NCBI GenBank assembly: GCA_016720075.1
Contig: JADJXW010000005.1
Span: forward strand, 231,909-295,908
Length of the DNA: 64,000 bases
From: Pseudomonadota bacterium
GTDB lineage: Bacteria > Pseudomonadota > Gammaproteobacteria > Steroidobacterales > Steroidobacteraceae
Direction of reading: 5' to 3'
In this document: positions 45,201 to 56,298 of the stretch, piece after piece
Numbering within the stretch: the first letter of the stretch is position 1
Layout of the letters: each line of letters begins with the position of its first letter
Notes under the pieces: generated by a model
The model's database searches: none
Told to the model about the DNA's origin: nothing
The model's input: the letters and a program-made list of their open reading frames with translations, nothing else
Translations under genes and position numbers: made by a program

Positions 45201-46040
45201 ATGAGCCTGGAAACCACCGGCCAGCACCGAGTCGCGGGCGGCACGCTGCGCTATTGCCGGCATGCGAGCAGCGCCACCAGCACCGCCATGCGGTTCTCAT
45301 TGTTCCTGCCCGAAGGCAAGGGCCCGTTCCCGCTGCTGCTGTGGCTGTCGGGACTCACCTGCACCGAAGAGAATTTCACCACCAAGTCCGGCGCCTACCT
45401 GGCCGCATCGCGACTGGGCCTGGCAGTGCTCGCCCCCGACACCTCCCCCCGCGGCGAAGGCGTGGCCGATGATGCGGCCTACGACCTGGGCCAGGGCGCG
45501 TCGTTCTACGTGGATGCCACCGAGGCGCCCTGGGCGGCGCATTTCCAGATGGAGCGCTACATCACCACCGAGCTGCTGCCGCTGGTGACGAAGGAGTTCG
45601 CGGTGGATGCGGCGCGCTGTGGCATCAGCGGGCATTCAATGGGCGGGCACGGCGCGCTGACGCTGGCATTGCGGCATCCGCAGCTTTTCCGCAGCGTGTC
45701 GGCCTTCTCGCCCATCAGCTCCCCAACGCGCTGCCCCTGGGGACACAAGGCGCTGGGCGCCTACCTCGGCCCCGACCAGAACCTGTGGCGAGAGCACGAT
45801 GCCTCGCTGCTGATCGAGGCGGGCGCGGCGCGCGGCCGTTTCGACGAGATCCTGGTGGACCAGGGCAGCGCCGACAGTTTCCTCGAGGGACAGCTGAAAC
45901 CCGAGCTGCTGGAAGCGGCCTGCGCGAAGGCCGGGCAGAAGCTTCGACTGCGCCGCCAGGAAGGCTATGACCACTCGTATTTCTTCGTGAGCACTTTCAT
46001 GGAATCACACCTGTCGTGGCACGCGGAGCGCCTGCGATGA
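45201..46040 (+). CDS. fghA: S-formylglutathione hydrolase
   Basis: Predicted 279 residues, esterase D family. It splits S-formylglutathione to glutathione and formate, the second step of glutathione-dependent formaldehyde detoxification. Signatures are LLLWLSGLTCTEENFTTKSG, the nucleophile elbow ISGHSMGGHGALTLAL (Ser146), and the catalytic histidine in QEGYDHSYFFVSTFM. GGGAG lies nine bases before the ATG at 45201. The formaldehyde dehydrogenase partner gene is not in the window. The stop overlaps the next gene (ATGA). Confidence 0.95.
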   Translation: MSLETTGQHRVAGGTLRYCRHASSATSTAMRFSLFLPEGKGPFPLLLWLSGLTCTEENFTTKSGAYLAASRLGLAVLAPDTSPRGEGVADDAAYDLGQGASFYVDATEAPWAAHFQMERYITTELLPLVTKEFAVDAARCGISGHSMGGHGALTLALRHPQLFRSVSAFSPISSPTRCPWGHKALGAYLGPDQNLWREHDASLLIEAGAARGRFDEILVDQGSADSFLEGQLKPELLEAACAKAGQKLRLRRQEGYDHSYFFVSTFMESHLSWHAERLR

Positions 46041-47011
46041 GCGCGCGCCCCCGCATCCTGCTGACCCGCCGCTGGACCGCCGAGGTGGAGAAGCACCTCG
46101 CGCAGCATTTCGACGTGACGCTCAACGAGGGCGATGTGCCGATGGGTGCGGCGCAGCTGCGCGCGGCCATGAGCCAGTTCGACGCAATTTGCCCCACCGT
46201 CACCGACCGCATCGACCGCGAAGTGATGTCGGCTCCCGACCGGCGCGTGCGCCTGATCGGCAACTTCGGCGTCGGCTTCAACCACATCGACATCGAGGTT
46301 GCGCGGGAACTGGGCATCAGCGTCTCGAACACGCCCGATGTGCTGACCGACACCACCGCGGACCTGGCCATCCTGCTGATGCTGATGGTCACGCGCCGCG
46401 CGGGCGAAGGCGAGCGCGAACTGCGCGGCGGCAAATGGACCGGCTGGCGTCCCACGCACATGATGGGCCAGAGCCTGGCCGGCAAGACGCTGGGTCTCAT
46501 CGGCTTCGGGCGCATCGCGCAGTCCACGGCGCGCAAGGCGCGCCTCGCGCTCGACATGCGCATCGCCTACAACGGCAGGCGGCGCGCCTCGCAGGCCGTG
46601 GAGGCCGAGCACCAGGCCACGTTCATCGATTCGGTGGATGAACTGGTGGCCACCTGCGACGTGATCTCGCTGCATTGCCCGGGCGGCGCGGCCACGCACC
46701 ACCTGATCTCGGCCGAGCGGCTGCGCCGGATGAAACCCTCCGCGGTCCTCATCAACACCGCGCGCGGGCCGGTGGTGGATGAAGCGGCGCTGGTCGAGGC
46801 GCTCCAGGCGCGGCGCATCGCGGGCGCGGGCCTCGATGTCTATGAAGCCGAGCCCAAGGTGCATCCGGGCCTGCTGTCGCTCGACAACGTGGTGCTGCTG
46901 CCCCACCTGGGCAGCGCCACGCAGGAAACCCGCACCGACATGGGCATGCGGGTGGCGCAGAACCTCGAAGCCTTCTTCGCTGGCCGGCCGCTGCGCGATC
47001 CGGTGGCCTGA
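46037..47011 (+). CDS. D-2-hydroxyacid dehydrogenase, glyoxylate/hydroxypyruvate reductase-like
   Basis: Predicted 324 residues from the ATG at 46037, which overlaps the fghA stop. The substrate domain is followed by the Rossmann motif LIGFGRIAQSTARKARL. Catalytic residues are visible as the arginine in NTARGPVVDEAAL, the glutamate in DVYEAEP and the histidine in VLLPHLGSATQETR. It reduces glyoxylate or hydroxypyruvate to glycolate or glycerate with NAD(P)H. The glycerate kinase gene immediately downstream supports hydroxypyruvate or glyoxylate as substrate. Confidence 0.9.
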   Translation: MSARPRILLTRRWTAEVEKHLAQHFDVTLNEGDVPMGAAQLRAAMSQFDAICPTVTDRIDREVMSAPDRRVRLIGNFGVGFNHIDIEVARELGISVSNTPDVLTDTTADLAILLMLMVTRRAGEGERELRGGKWTGWRPTHMMGQSLAGKTLGLIGFGRIAQSTARKARLALDMRIAYNGRRRASQAVEAEHQATFIDSVDELVATCDVISLHCPGGAATHHLISAERLRRMKPSAVLINTARGPVVDEAALVEALQARRIAGAGLDVYEAEPKVHPGLLSLDNVVLLPHLGSATQETRTDMGMRVAQNLEAFFAGRPLRDPVA

Positions 47012-47021
47012 GCAGCACGCC

Positions 47022-47897
47022 ATGCGGGAGTGGATCGACCGGTACCTGCGCGAGGAGAAGCTTCCCGAGGGCTACCGGCACACCATCGAGTCCGCGCTGC
47101 TGCCGCTGCGGGAACGCCTGGCCACGCGCATCCGGCAGAGCGACAGCCTGGTGGTCATCGGCCTGTGCGGCGCGCAGGGCAGCGGCAAGTCCACCGCATC
47201 GGCCGTGCTGGCGGAGCTGCTGAACCGCGACGAACTGCCCACCGCGGCGATGTCCATCGACGACTTCTACCTGCCGCATGCCGAGCGCCAGCAGCTCGCG
47301 CGCACCGTGCATCCGCTGCTGGCCACCCGCGGCGTGCCCGGCACCCATGACGTGGAGCTGGCGCAGGCGGTGATCGACTCGCTGGCCGATGCAGGCAGCA
47401 CGCAGGTGCCGGTGTTCGACAAGGCCATCGATGACCGCAGGCCGCGCAGCCAGTGGCGCACGGTCGAGGGGCCATTGCGGGCCGTGATCCTCGAAGGCTG
47501 GTGTGTCGGGGTGAAACCCGAGTCGGCAGCGCAGCTGGCCGCGCCGGTCAACGCGCTGGAACGCGACGAGGACAGCCAGGGTCGCTGGCGCGGCCATGTG
47601 AACGAGGCCCTGCAGGGGCGCTATGCGGCACTGTTCGCGCGCCTGTCACCGCTGGTGCTGCTGGCCGCCCCCTCGTTCGAAGTGGTGCTGGCCTGGCGCA
47701 CGGAACAGGAACACAAGCTGCGCGAACGCCTGGCGCGCGAGGGCGGCGACGGCTCGCGGGTGATGGGCGATGCGGCGATCGCCCGCTTCATCAGCCACTA
47801 CGAGCGCATCACCCGGCATATCCTCGCCGAGATGCCGGCGCGCGCCGATCATCTCATTGCGCTTGATGCCGGCCGGCACGCGCGATTGCTGCGCTGA
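47022..47897 (+). CDS. D-glycerate 3-kinase-like P-loop kinase
   Basis: Predicted 291 residues. The P-loop LCGAQGSGKSTASAVLAELL is followed by SIDDFYLPHAERQQLARTVH and PLLATRGVPGTHD, typical of the plant GLYK/yeast Tda10/YggC group. EGWCVGVKP and LAWRTEQEHKLRE further match that family. It would phosphorylate glycerate to 3-phosphoglycerate, taking the product of the upstream reductase into glycolysis. It starts ten bases after that gene. Its 3' end overlaps the end of ppa on the other strand by 44 bases. Confidence 0.85.
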   Translation: MREWIDRYLREEKLPEGYRHTIESALLPLRERLATRIRQSDSLVVIGLCGAQGSGKSTASAVLAELLNRDELPTAAMSIDDFYLPHAERQQLARTVHPLLATRGVPGTHDVELAQAVIDSLADAGSTQVPVFDKAIDDRRPRSQWRTVEGPLRAVILEGWCVGVKPESAAQLAAPVNALERDEDSQGRWRGHVNEALQGRYAALFARLSPLVLLAAPSFEVVLAWRTEQEHKLRERLAREGGDGSRVMGDAAIARFISHYERITRHILAEMPARADHLIALDAGRHARLLR

Positions 47898-48393
47898 TCA
47901 GGTCGCGCGCCTCGGCGGCATCGCCCCAGCCCAGCACCTTCACCCACTTGCCGGGCTCCAGGTCCTTGTAGTGCTCGAAGAAGTGCTGGATCTGCTGCAG
48001 CGTGATATCCGGCAGGTCGGTGTAGTTGTGCACATGCTCGTAGCGGAGCGTGAGCTTCGGCACCGGCACGGCGATGATCTTTTCATCGCCGCCCGCTTCG
48101 TCCTGCATCTTCAGCACGCCCACGGGACGCACGGCCAGCACCGCGCCCGGCATCAGCCCGCGCTGGTTGGCGATGACCACGTCGCAGGGGTCGCCGTCAT
48201 CGGACAGCGTGTGCGGGATGAAGCCGTAGTTGCCCGGGTAGCGCATGGCCGTATAAAGGAAACGATCCACCATCAGCGCGCCCGAGGGCTTGTGGATCTC
48301 GTACTTGATGGGTTCACCGCCAACGGGCACCTCGACCACGACATTGACCTCGTGCGGCGGGTTTTTTCCGATGGGCAGGTGTTCCAGGTTCAT
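47854..48393 (-). CDS. ppa: Inorganic pyrophosphatase
   Basis: Predicted 179 residues, family I soluble pyrophosphatase. It hydrolyses pyrophosphate to two phosphates. The metal-binding signature DDGDPCDVVI and the conserved region YEIHKPSGALMVDRFLYTAM with RYPGNYGFIPHTLS are intact. Length is normal for the prokaryotic hexameric form. GGAG lies in the leader before the start. It stands alone on its strand and converges with the glycerate kinase gene. Confidence 0.96.
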   Translation of the reverse strand: MNLEHLPIGKNPPHEVNVVVEVPVGGEPIKYEIHKPSGALMVDRFLYTAMRYPGNYGFIPHTLSDDGDPCDVVIANQRGLMPGAVLAVRPVGVLKMQDEAGGDEKIIAVPVPKLTLRYEHVHNYTDLPDITLQQIQHFFEHYKDLEPGKWVKVLGWGDAAEARDLISAAIARAGRHQAQ

Positions 48394-48453
48394 GCGGGCT
48401 CCGTAGGGGGAAAAGCGTTTGAACGACTATAAGGCATCCCGCATCATGGCTGG

Positions 48454-49172
<719 letters not shown>

Positions 49173-49176
<4 letters not shown>

Positions 49177-51546
49177 GCTGGCAGCTCAAGAAGCTCGATC
49201 GCAAGCTGCTGCGCGATCTCATGCGCATGAAGATGCAGCTGGCGGCCGTGGGCGGCGTGCTGGCCTGCGGCATCGTGCTGTGGGTGATGGCCAATGGCAT
49301 GTACGACTCGCTGCAGCAGGCGCGCGACACCTACTACGAAGACCAGCACATGGCCGAGATGGCCGCCGGCGTCGTGCGCGCCCCGCTCGCGCTCGCCACG
49401 CGCCTGGCCGCCGTGCCTGGCGTGCGCGAACTGGAAGCGCGCGTCGCCGGCGTGGGCCTGCTCGACCTTGCCGGCCGTGATGAACCGGTGTCGGCGCTGA
49501 TGGTGTCGCTGCCGCCGGACCGCGCGCCGCGGGTGAACCGCATCGTGATGCGCGCGGGTCGATTGCCCGATCCCACTCGGCCGGGCGAGGTGCTGGTCAA
49601 CGAAGCCTTCGCCGAGGCCAACGGCATTGCGGTGGGCACTTCGCTTGGCGCCATCATCTACGGCAAGCGCCGCGAAGTGCGGGTGGTGGGCATCGCCAGC
49701 TCCCCCGAGTTCGTGTTCGCCGTGGCGCCCGGCGCGATGCTGCCCGAGCCGGAACGCTTCGGCATCGTGTGGATGGACCGTGAATCCTGCGCGCGCCTTC
49801 GATCGGGACGGCGCCTTCAACGAAGTGGTGATGCGGCTCGACCCGGGCGCGAACTTCCAGGCCGTGGCCGCGCGGGTCGATCGCCTGCTGGCACGCCACG
49901 GGGGACGCGGCGCCTATGGCCGCGACCGGATGCTGTCGGCGCAGTTCATGGCCGATGAACTGACCTCGCTGCGCACGATGGCGTCCATCCTGCCGCCGTT
50001 CTTCCTGGTGGTGGCGGCATTCCTGCTGAATGTGTCGCTGTCGCGGCTGGTGGCCACCGAACGCTCGAACATCGGCCTGCTGAAATCCTTCGGCTACGGC
50101 ACTGGCGCCATCGCGATGACTACGCCAAGTTCGCGCTGGTGTTCGGTTTCATCGGCGCGATCGTGGGCATGGCCGGTGGATGGCTGGTGGGCAATTACGT
50201 CGGCGGCATCTATGCCACGGTCTACCGGATTCCCGGACTGCACTTCGATGCCGGTCCCGGCGTGTACCTGAGTTCGCTGGCCATCGCGCTGCTGGCCGCG
50301 CTGGCCGGCGCGACCCAGGCGGTGTGGCGCGCCACGCGCCTGGCGCCCGCCGCGGCGCTGGCGCCGCCTGCCCCCACTGCCTTCGGCCGGCTCGGTGCCG
50401 CGGCGGAGCGGCTGGCTTCGAAGCTCGACGGCAAGACGCGCATGGTGGCGCGGCGCATCCTGCGCTTTCCGCGCCGCTCTGCCACCACCGTGGCCGGCAT
50501 CGCGCTGGCGATGGGACTGATGGTCACGACGCAGCACTTTCCGCTGGCCATGAACCGCATCATTGAAGTCACCTTCGAAATGGCACATCGCGAGGATGTG
50601 ATGGTGTCGTTCTCCGAGGCCGCGGACGACCATATCCTCGATGAGATCGCGCGCATGCCGGGCGTGCTCAGCGTGGAACCCGTGCGCAGCACCGATGTGA
50701 TCTTCGAGTTCGGCAGCCGCTCACGGCGTAACGCGCTGCAGGGCGTTCCCGCCAGCGTGGCCCTGAACCGCACGCTGGACGAAAACCTGCAGCAGGTCTT
50801 TCCGCGCCCGGATGGGCTCACGCTGGCGGTGAACCTCGCCGACAAGCTCGGTGTGGTGCCGGGCGACACGGTGCGCGTGCAGGCCACCGACGGCCATCGT
50901 GCCAGCGCGCTGCTGCCGGTGGTGGCCATCGTGAAGCCCTATCTGGCGGGGTCCGCCTACCCTGGAAATAGAAGCACTGGGCCGCTTGCTGCGCGAACCC
51001 GGCCACGTCACCGCGGCCTATCTGCTGTTCGACAGCCGCTATCGGCCGCAGTTCAGCGCCCGGGCCAAGGAGCTGCCACGCATCGTCGCGGTGAGTTTCA
51101 AGGACAACGCCCGCGCCTCGATGACGAAACTGCTCAGCCAGGGCAGCGGGTTCTTCTCGGCCCTGTTCGTGGTGTTCTCCTCGCTGATGGCCGCCGGCGT
51201 TGCCTTCTCCGCCGCGCGCGTGACGCTGGCCGAGCAGGAGCGGGACCTGGCCACCCTGCGGGTGCTGGGCTTTGGCCGTCGCGAGGCCTCCTATGTGCTG
51301 GTGGCGGAGCTGGGCGCGCTGATGCTGGTGGCCCTGCCCATTGGCGCTGCAATCGGCGTCTTCATGTCGCGCTGGCTTATGTCCAAGTTCGAAACCGATC
51401 TGTTCACTTTTCCGTATGTCACCAACGCCGCGGCCTATGCGCGCCCCGCCCTGTTCGTGACCTTCGCCGTGCTGGTCGCGACGCTGCTGGTGCGGCGGGG
51501 CGTGGATCGACTGGATCTCGTGGGCGTGCTCAAATCGAGGGACTGA
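49173..51546 (+). pseudogene. FtsX/MacB-type ABC permease, frame broken as sequenced
   Basis: Reassembled across frames it gives about 790 residues with two FtsX-like halves. The N-terminal helix is LAAVGGVLACGIVLWVMANG, with a MacB_PCD-like periplasmic region. Membrane groups occur around ILPPFFLVVAAFLLNVSLSR, FGFIGAIVGMAGGWLVGNYV and FVVFSSLMAAGVAFSAARVT. Breaks lie near 49785, near 50117 (one base missing in ATGACTAC) and near 50963 (one extra C in TACCCTGG). The segments join perfectly when corrected, which argues for read error. It forms an exporter with the ATPase before it and the adaptor after it. Confidence 0.85.
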
Positions 51547-52710
51547 TGGCCACCGAAGAATTCGCAAGCCGACGCCGCCGCGTGCGCCTGATCTGGGGCA
51601 TCGCCGTGCTGGTGCTGTCCGCGCTGGTCATCTGGGGACTGCTGCCCCGGCCGATCGAAACGGACTTCGCCACGGCGGACCGGGGCGCCGTGCGCGTCGA
51701 ACTGGTGGATGAAGGCCGCACGCGCATGCACGACACCTACGTGATCTCGGCGCCCATCTCAGGGCGCGTGCTGCGAGTGGATGTGGAGCCGGGCGATACC
51801 GTCGCCGCGGGCGCGGTGATCGCGCGCATGACACGCGCCGCGGCCGGCTTCCTCGATACCCGCACCGATCTTTCCGCCCGGGCCGCGGTGGATGCTGCCG
51901 CCGCGCAGCTGCGCTCGGCCGAAACGGCCCTCGACCTGGCGAGGCGCGAGCACGATCGCACCCGCCTGCTCGCGCAACAGAAGCTGGTCTCCACCGCCGC
52001 GGTGGAGACCAGCCAGGCGCGCCTCGACGCCGCGCAGGCCGCGCGCGATGCGTCGCAGGCGGAACTGGCGCGCGCGCAGCGCGCTGCAGCCGGCCGATCG
52101 CACGGTCGCAGGGTCCGTGGTGGTGCGCGCGCCCGGTGGCGGGCAGCGTGCTGCGCGTGCCGCAGAAGAGCGAAAACGTGGTGCCAGCGGTTCGCCACTG
52201 CTGGAGATCGGCGATGCCTCGCATGTGGAGGTGGTTGCCGAGTTCCTGTCGCAGGACGCGGTGCGCATGCGCCCCGGCCAGCGGGCCTTCATCGAGAACT
52301 GGGGAGGTGCGCCGCTGGCCGCCACGGTGGAACGCGTGGAGCCCGTGGCAAGGATGAAGGTCTCCGCGCTGGGCGTTGAGGAGCAGCGAACCAATGTCAT
52401 CCTGCAGTTCGAGGATCGCCAGGCTGCAAAGACACTGGGCCATGACTATCGCGTCGACGCGCGAGTGGTGGTGGAAGAACAGCCCGATGCGGTCCGGTGG
52501 CCTCTGGGGGCGATGTTCCGCCATGGCGAGGGCTGGGCCACCTACCGGGTAGTCGATGGCCGGGCCTTGCTCACGCCGCTGACTACCGGCATCGCCGACG
52601 AGAATCACCGCGTCGTCACCGACGGCGTGAATGCAGGGGACACCGTTGTGCTGTTTCCCGGCAATGCCGTCACCGACGGCCAGCGCGTGATCCAGCGCCA
52701 GACAAAATAA
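51546..52710 (+). pseudogene. HlyD-family periplasmic adaptor of the ABC exporter, frame broken as sequenced
   Basis: The start ATG overlaps the permease stop (TGATG). One N-terminal helix (LIWGIAVLVLSALVIWGLLP) is followed by a biotinyl-lipoyl-like beta domain (VISAPISGRVLRVDVEPGDT). A coiled-coil hairpin (about residues 105-185) and the second half (LLEIGDASHVEVVAEFLSQD) come next. Frames change near 52078, 52130 and 52190, always by one base; the corrected reading includes VVVRAPVAGSVLRVPQKSE. Restored length is about 388 residues. It should link the ABC permease to an outer-membrane channel, possibly the TolC-type protein at 43.7-45.1 kb. Confidence 0.83.
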
Positions 52711-52736
52711 AGCGAAGGGACCAAAGGGGGAACTCG

Positions 52737-55019
52737 ATGCGCCTGATGACTGCAATGTCCATGGTGTTGCTGACGCTGCCCGGCTGGGCGGGCGCAGCGG
52801 CCGCTCCTCCCGCTCCGCCGCCCCTGTCGGCAGCGCCGCCCGCATTCACCGCCGCACAGGTCGAAGCCGGCCGCACGCTCTACTCGCGCCAGTGCGCCGC
52901 CTGCCATGGCGCGGCGCAGGAAGGTGGGGAAGCGGGCCCTGCGCGTCGCGGCACTGCGTTCCTTGCCAAGTGGGGGCCAAAGCCCTGGCAGGAACTGTAC
53001 GAACAGACCCGACGCACCATGCCGGTCACGCAGCCCGCGGGGCTCGCGCGCTCGCAGTACGGAAGACCGCGGCGCTGATCCTGTCGGTGAATGGCCAGGC
53101 GCCCGGCGCCACGCGTCTGTCAGCAGGCGATGTGCGCCCCTCCCGCGCGCCCGATCTGCCGGCGCCGGACACCGAGTGGCTGCATCATCGGGGCGATGCG
53201 GGCAGCATGAACTACTCGCCGCTGGCGCAGATCAACCGTGACAACCTCACGCGGCTGCGCGTGGCGTGGCGGTGGAAATCCCACAACTTCGGCTCCAGCA
53301 TCTATCCGAACCTGGAGGTCACGCCACTGATGGCCAATGGCGTCATCTACGCCACCGCGGGTGCCTCGCGCAGCGTGGTGGCCATCGATGCGCGCACCGG
53401 TGAGACGCTGTGGATGTACCGCCTCGACGAAGGCGCGCGCGGCGAGATCGCGCCGCGCAAGGGCCCTGGCCGCGGGCTTGGCGCTGTGGCGCCGCGATGG
53501 CCGCGACACGCTGTTCATGATCACCCCCGGGCTACCAGCTCGTGGCGCTGGATGCCGCGACGGGCAGGCCCGTCGCGGGTTTCGGCAAGGACGGCATCCT
53601 CGACCTGAAGCTGGCCGCCGATCCGCCGCTCGATCCGGACAAGACGCCAATCGGGTCCAGCTCCCCGCCCGTGGTGGTGGGCGATGTGGTGATCGTGGGC
53701 TCGGCATTCGCCGCCGGCGCCGCGCCGCCGCGCAAGGGAAATGCCCAAGGGCAACGTGATGGCCTTCGACGCGCGCACGGGCAAGCGCCTGTGGGTGTTC
53801 CACACGATCGCGCGCGCGAACGAGGTGGGCGGCGACACCTGGACCGACGAGGCGCGCGAGTACACCGGCAACGCGGGCGTGTGGGCGCCTTTCAGCGCCG
53901 ATGCCGAACGCGGCCTGGTGTACCTGCCGGTTGAAGGGGCCACAGGGGATTTCTACGGCGGACATCGCCCGGGCAACAACCTGTTCACCAGCAGCCTGGT
54001 GTGCGTGGACGCGCGCACCGGCGAACGCCGCTGGCACTTCCAGCTGGTCCACCACGACATCTGGGATTACGACACGCCGGCCGCGCCGGTGCTGCTCGAC
54101 ATCACCGTGAAGGGCAAGCGCATTCCCGCCGTGGCGCAGGTTAGCAAGCAGGGACTCACGTACGTGTTCGACCGCGTCAGCGGCGCGCCCGTGTGGCCCA
54201 TCGTCGAGCGGCCCGTGCCGCAGAGCGATGTGCCGGGCGAGGTCACCTCACCGACGCAGCCGATTCCCACTCTGCCGGAACCCTTCGAGCGCCTGGGCGT
54301 GAGCGAGGCCGACCTCAACAACCTCACGCCCGAGATCCTGGCCGAAGCCAAGCGCCTGGTGGCGCGCTATCGCATGGGGCCGCTGTACACCCCGCCGTCG
54401 CTGATCACCGAGACCAATGCCGGCACGCTGCAGGTGCCCGGATCGCAGGGTGGCTCGAACTGGCAGGGCGCCGTGGCCGATCCGGAAACCGGCATCCTGT
54501 ACGTGTCGTCCACGTCGACGATTACCACGATGCAGCTGACCAGCGATCCGGCGCGTTCCAACATGCGCTACATCCTCGCGGGCAGTCACATCGCAGGGCC
54601 ATTCGGGCTGCCGCTGGCGCGCCCACCCTGGGGCACGATCGTGGCGACCGACCTGAATACGGGCAAGAAGCTCTGGACCGTCGCCAATGGCGACACGCCC
54701 GGAGTGGGTCAGCAAGCACGAGAAGCTCAGGGGCATGGTGATTCCGCGCACCGGCCATGACGATCGCGCGGGCCTGCTGGTGACCAAAACGCTGTTGTTC
54801 GCCGGCGAAGGCGCCGGCATGTTCGTCGCCAGCGAAGGCGGCAACATGTTCCGTGCGCACGACAAGCGCACCGGCGAGATTCTCTGGGAGATGGACCTGG
54901 GCCTAAGGCAGACCGGACTGCCGATGAGCTACGCCATCGGCGGCAAGCAGTACATCCTGGTGCCTTCGGGATCGCCCGGCAACGCCGGAGAGTTCATCGC
55001 GCTGGCGCTGGCGGACTGA
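52737..55019 (+). pseudogene. Cytochrome c-PQQ dehydrogenase fusion, frame broken as sequenced
   Basis: The signal peptide MRLMTAMSMVLLTLPGWAGA is followed by a c-type haem site CAACH (Cys53, Cys56, His57). An eight-bladed PQQ propeller begins around DTEWLHHRGDAGSMNYSPLA. Propeller repeats AIDARTGETLWMYRL, AFDARTGKRLWVFHT and TDLNTGKKLWTV and the conserved VHHDIWDYDTPAAPVL are clear. It would oxidise a sugar or alcohol in the periplasm and pass electrons to its own haem. At least five one-base frame changes are seen (near 53065, 53470, 53530, 53738 and 54700). GGGGG precedes the ATG by five bases. Restored length is about 760 residues. Confidence 0.83.
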
Positions 55020-55033
55020 TTACCCCGGGCGCG

Positions 55034-56258
55034 TCAGCGCGCGCCCGGTGAGATGCGCAGGATGGCGCCCTTGGGCTCATCCGTCGCCACGTAGAGCATG
55101 CCATCGGGCCCTGCTTCACGTCGCGGATGCGCTGGTGCAGCTCGCCCAGCAGAGATTCGCGGCGCAGTTCCTCGAGCCTCTCGTTGAGCAGGATGCGATC
55201 CAGCCGTCCGGTGCCGGGCACCTCGCCGCATCTGACGCCACCCACGAAGACAGGTCTCCCTTCCATTTCGGCAGCGCATCGCCGGTATAGAAGGTGAGGC
55301 CCGATACCGAAATGGCTGGCATCCAGTACAGCAGGGCGGCTCGAATCCCGGTGCGTGGGCTCGTTGACCTTGGCCTGCCACGGGCCGGGATAGGTGCGGC
55401 CAGGCTCACCAGCGGCCAGCCGTAGTTGCGGCCGGGCTTGAGCAGGTTGATCTCGTCGCCCCGTTGGGGCCCATTTCCGACAGGTACACCGCGCCGGAAA
55501 CCGGATGAACCGCCAGGCCCATCGAGCTGCGATGCCCCATCGTGTAGATCTCAGGGCGATAGCCGGCCTTGCCCACGAAGGGATTGTCGGCAGGCACGCT
55601 GCCATCATCCTTCAGGCGCATCACCTTGCCGCCCAACGACATCGGATCCTGCGCGGGCGCATTGTCGCCGGTGGCGATCCACAGCAGGTTGTCGGGCGTC
55701 ATCGCCAGACTCACCGCGCCGCGCAGGTTGTCGCCGACGAAAGATGTCCTTCACGTCCTGCAGTGAATTGCCCACTGCGCGCGCGCGCCACTGCCACGGT
55801 GGTGCGCGTGGCATCCACCGGCTTGCTGTATGCGAAGTAGATGAACTGGTTCTGCGCGAAATTGCGGTGGACGACGAGGCTCATGTAGCCATGCACGGCG
55901 CCCAGCCGCCGGACTTGCCGGCGTATTTCGAGACGGGGCCACCGGTGATCGGGTTCGGATCCAGCACGCCATTGCGCATCATGCGCAGGTTGCCGGTTCG
56001 CTCGGTGAACAGCAGGTCACCATTGGGGCAGGAAGGCCAGGCTGTAGGGATATTCGACATCGCGCGCCAGCACGGTGACACGGATGTCCCGGCCTTCGCC
56101 GGTGCGATAGTCGAAGGGACCGCAGGCAGCACCTGATCAGCCAGGCCGACGGGCGCGACGGGAACGCCGTTCGCGAACGGCACCTTCTGCTGTGCCGTTG
56201 CACTGGATGCGGCCAGGACCAGGGTCCCGATCGCGACACGGATTGCGTGGCTGTTCAT
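55034..56258 (-). pseudogene. PQQ-dependent soluble sugar dehydrogenase (YliI/Asd type), frame broken as sequenced
   Basis: The signal peptide is MNSHAIRVAIGTLVLAASSA, ending ATAQQ. Family segments appear in successive frames: LPNGDLLFTER-like text, SLVVHRNFAQNQFIYFAYSK, LLWIATGDNAPAQDPMSLGG, RPEIYTMGHRSSMGLAVHP, and at the end QGPDGMLYVATDEPKGAILR. These are typical of the GSDH/YliI aldose dehydrogenase propeller, a periplasmic PQQ enzyme. At least five frame changes are present over about 400 codons. It is convergent with the cytochrome c-PQQ gene to its left. Confidence 0.8.
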
Positions 56259-56298
56259 CTTCTTCCCCCAAGGCGCTATTTGGGGAAGATTATAGGCC

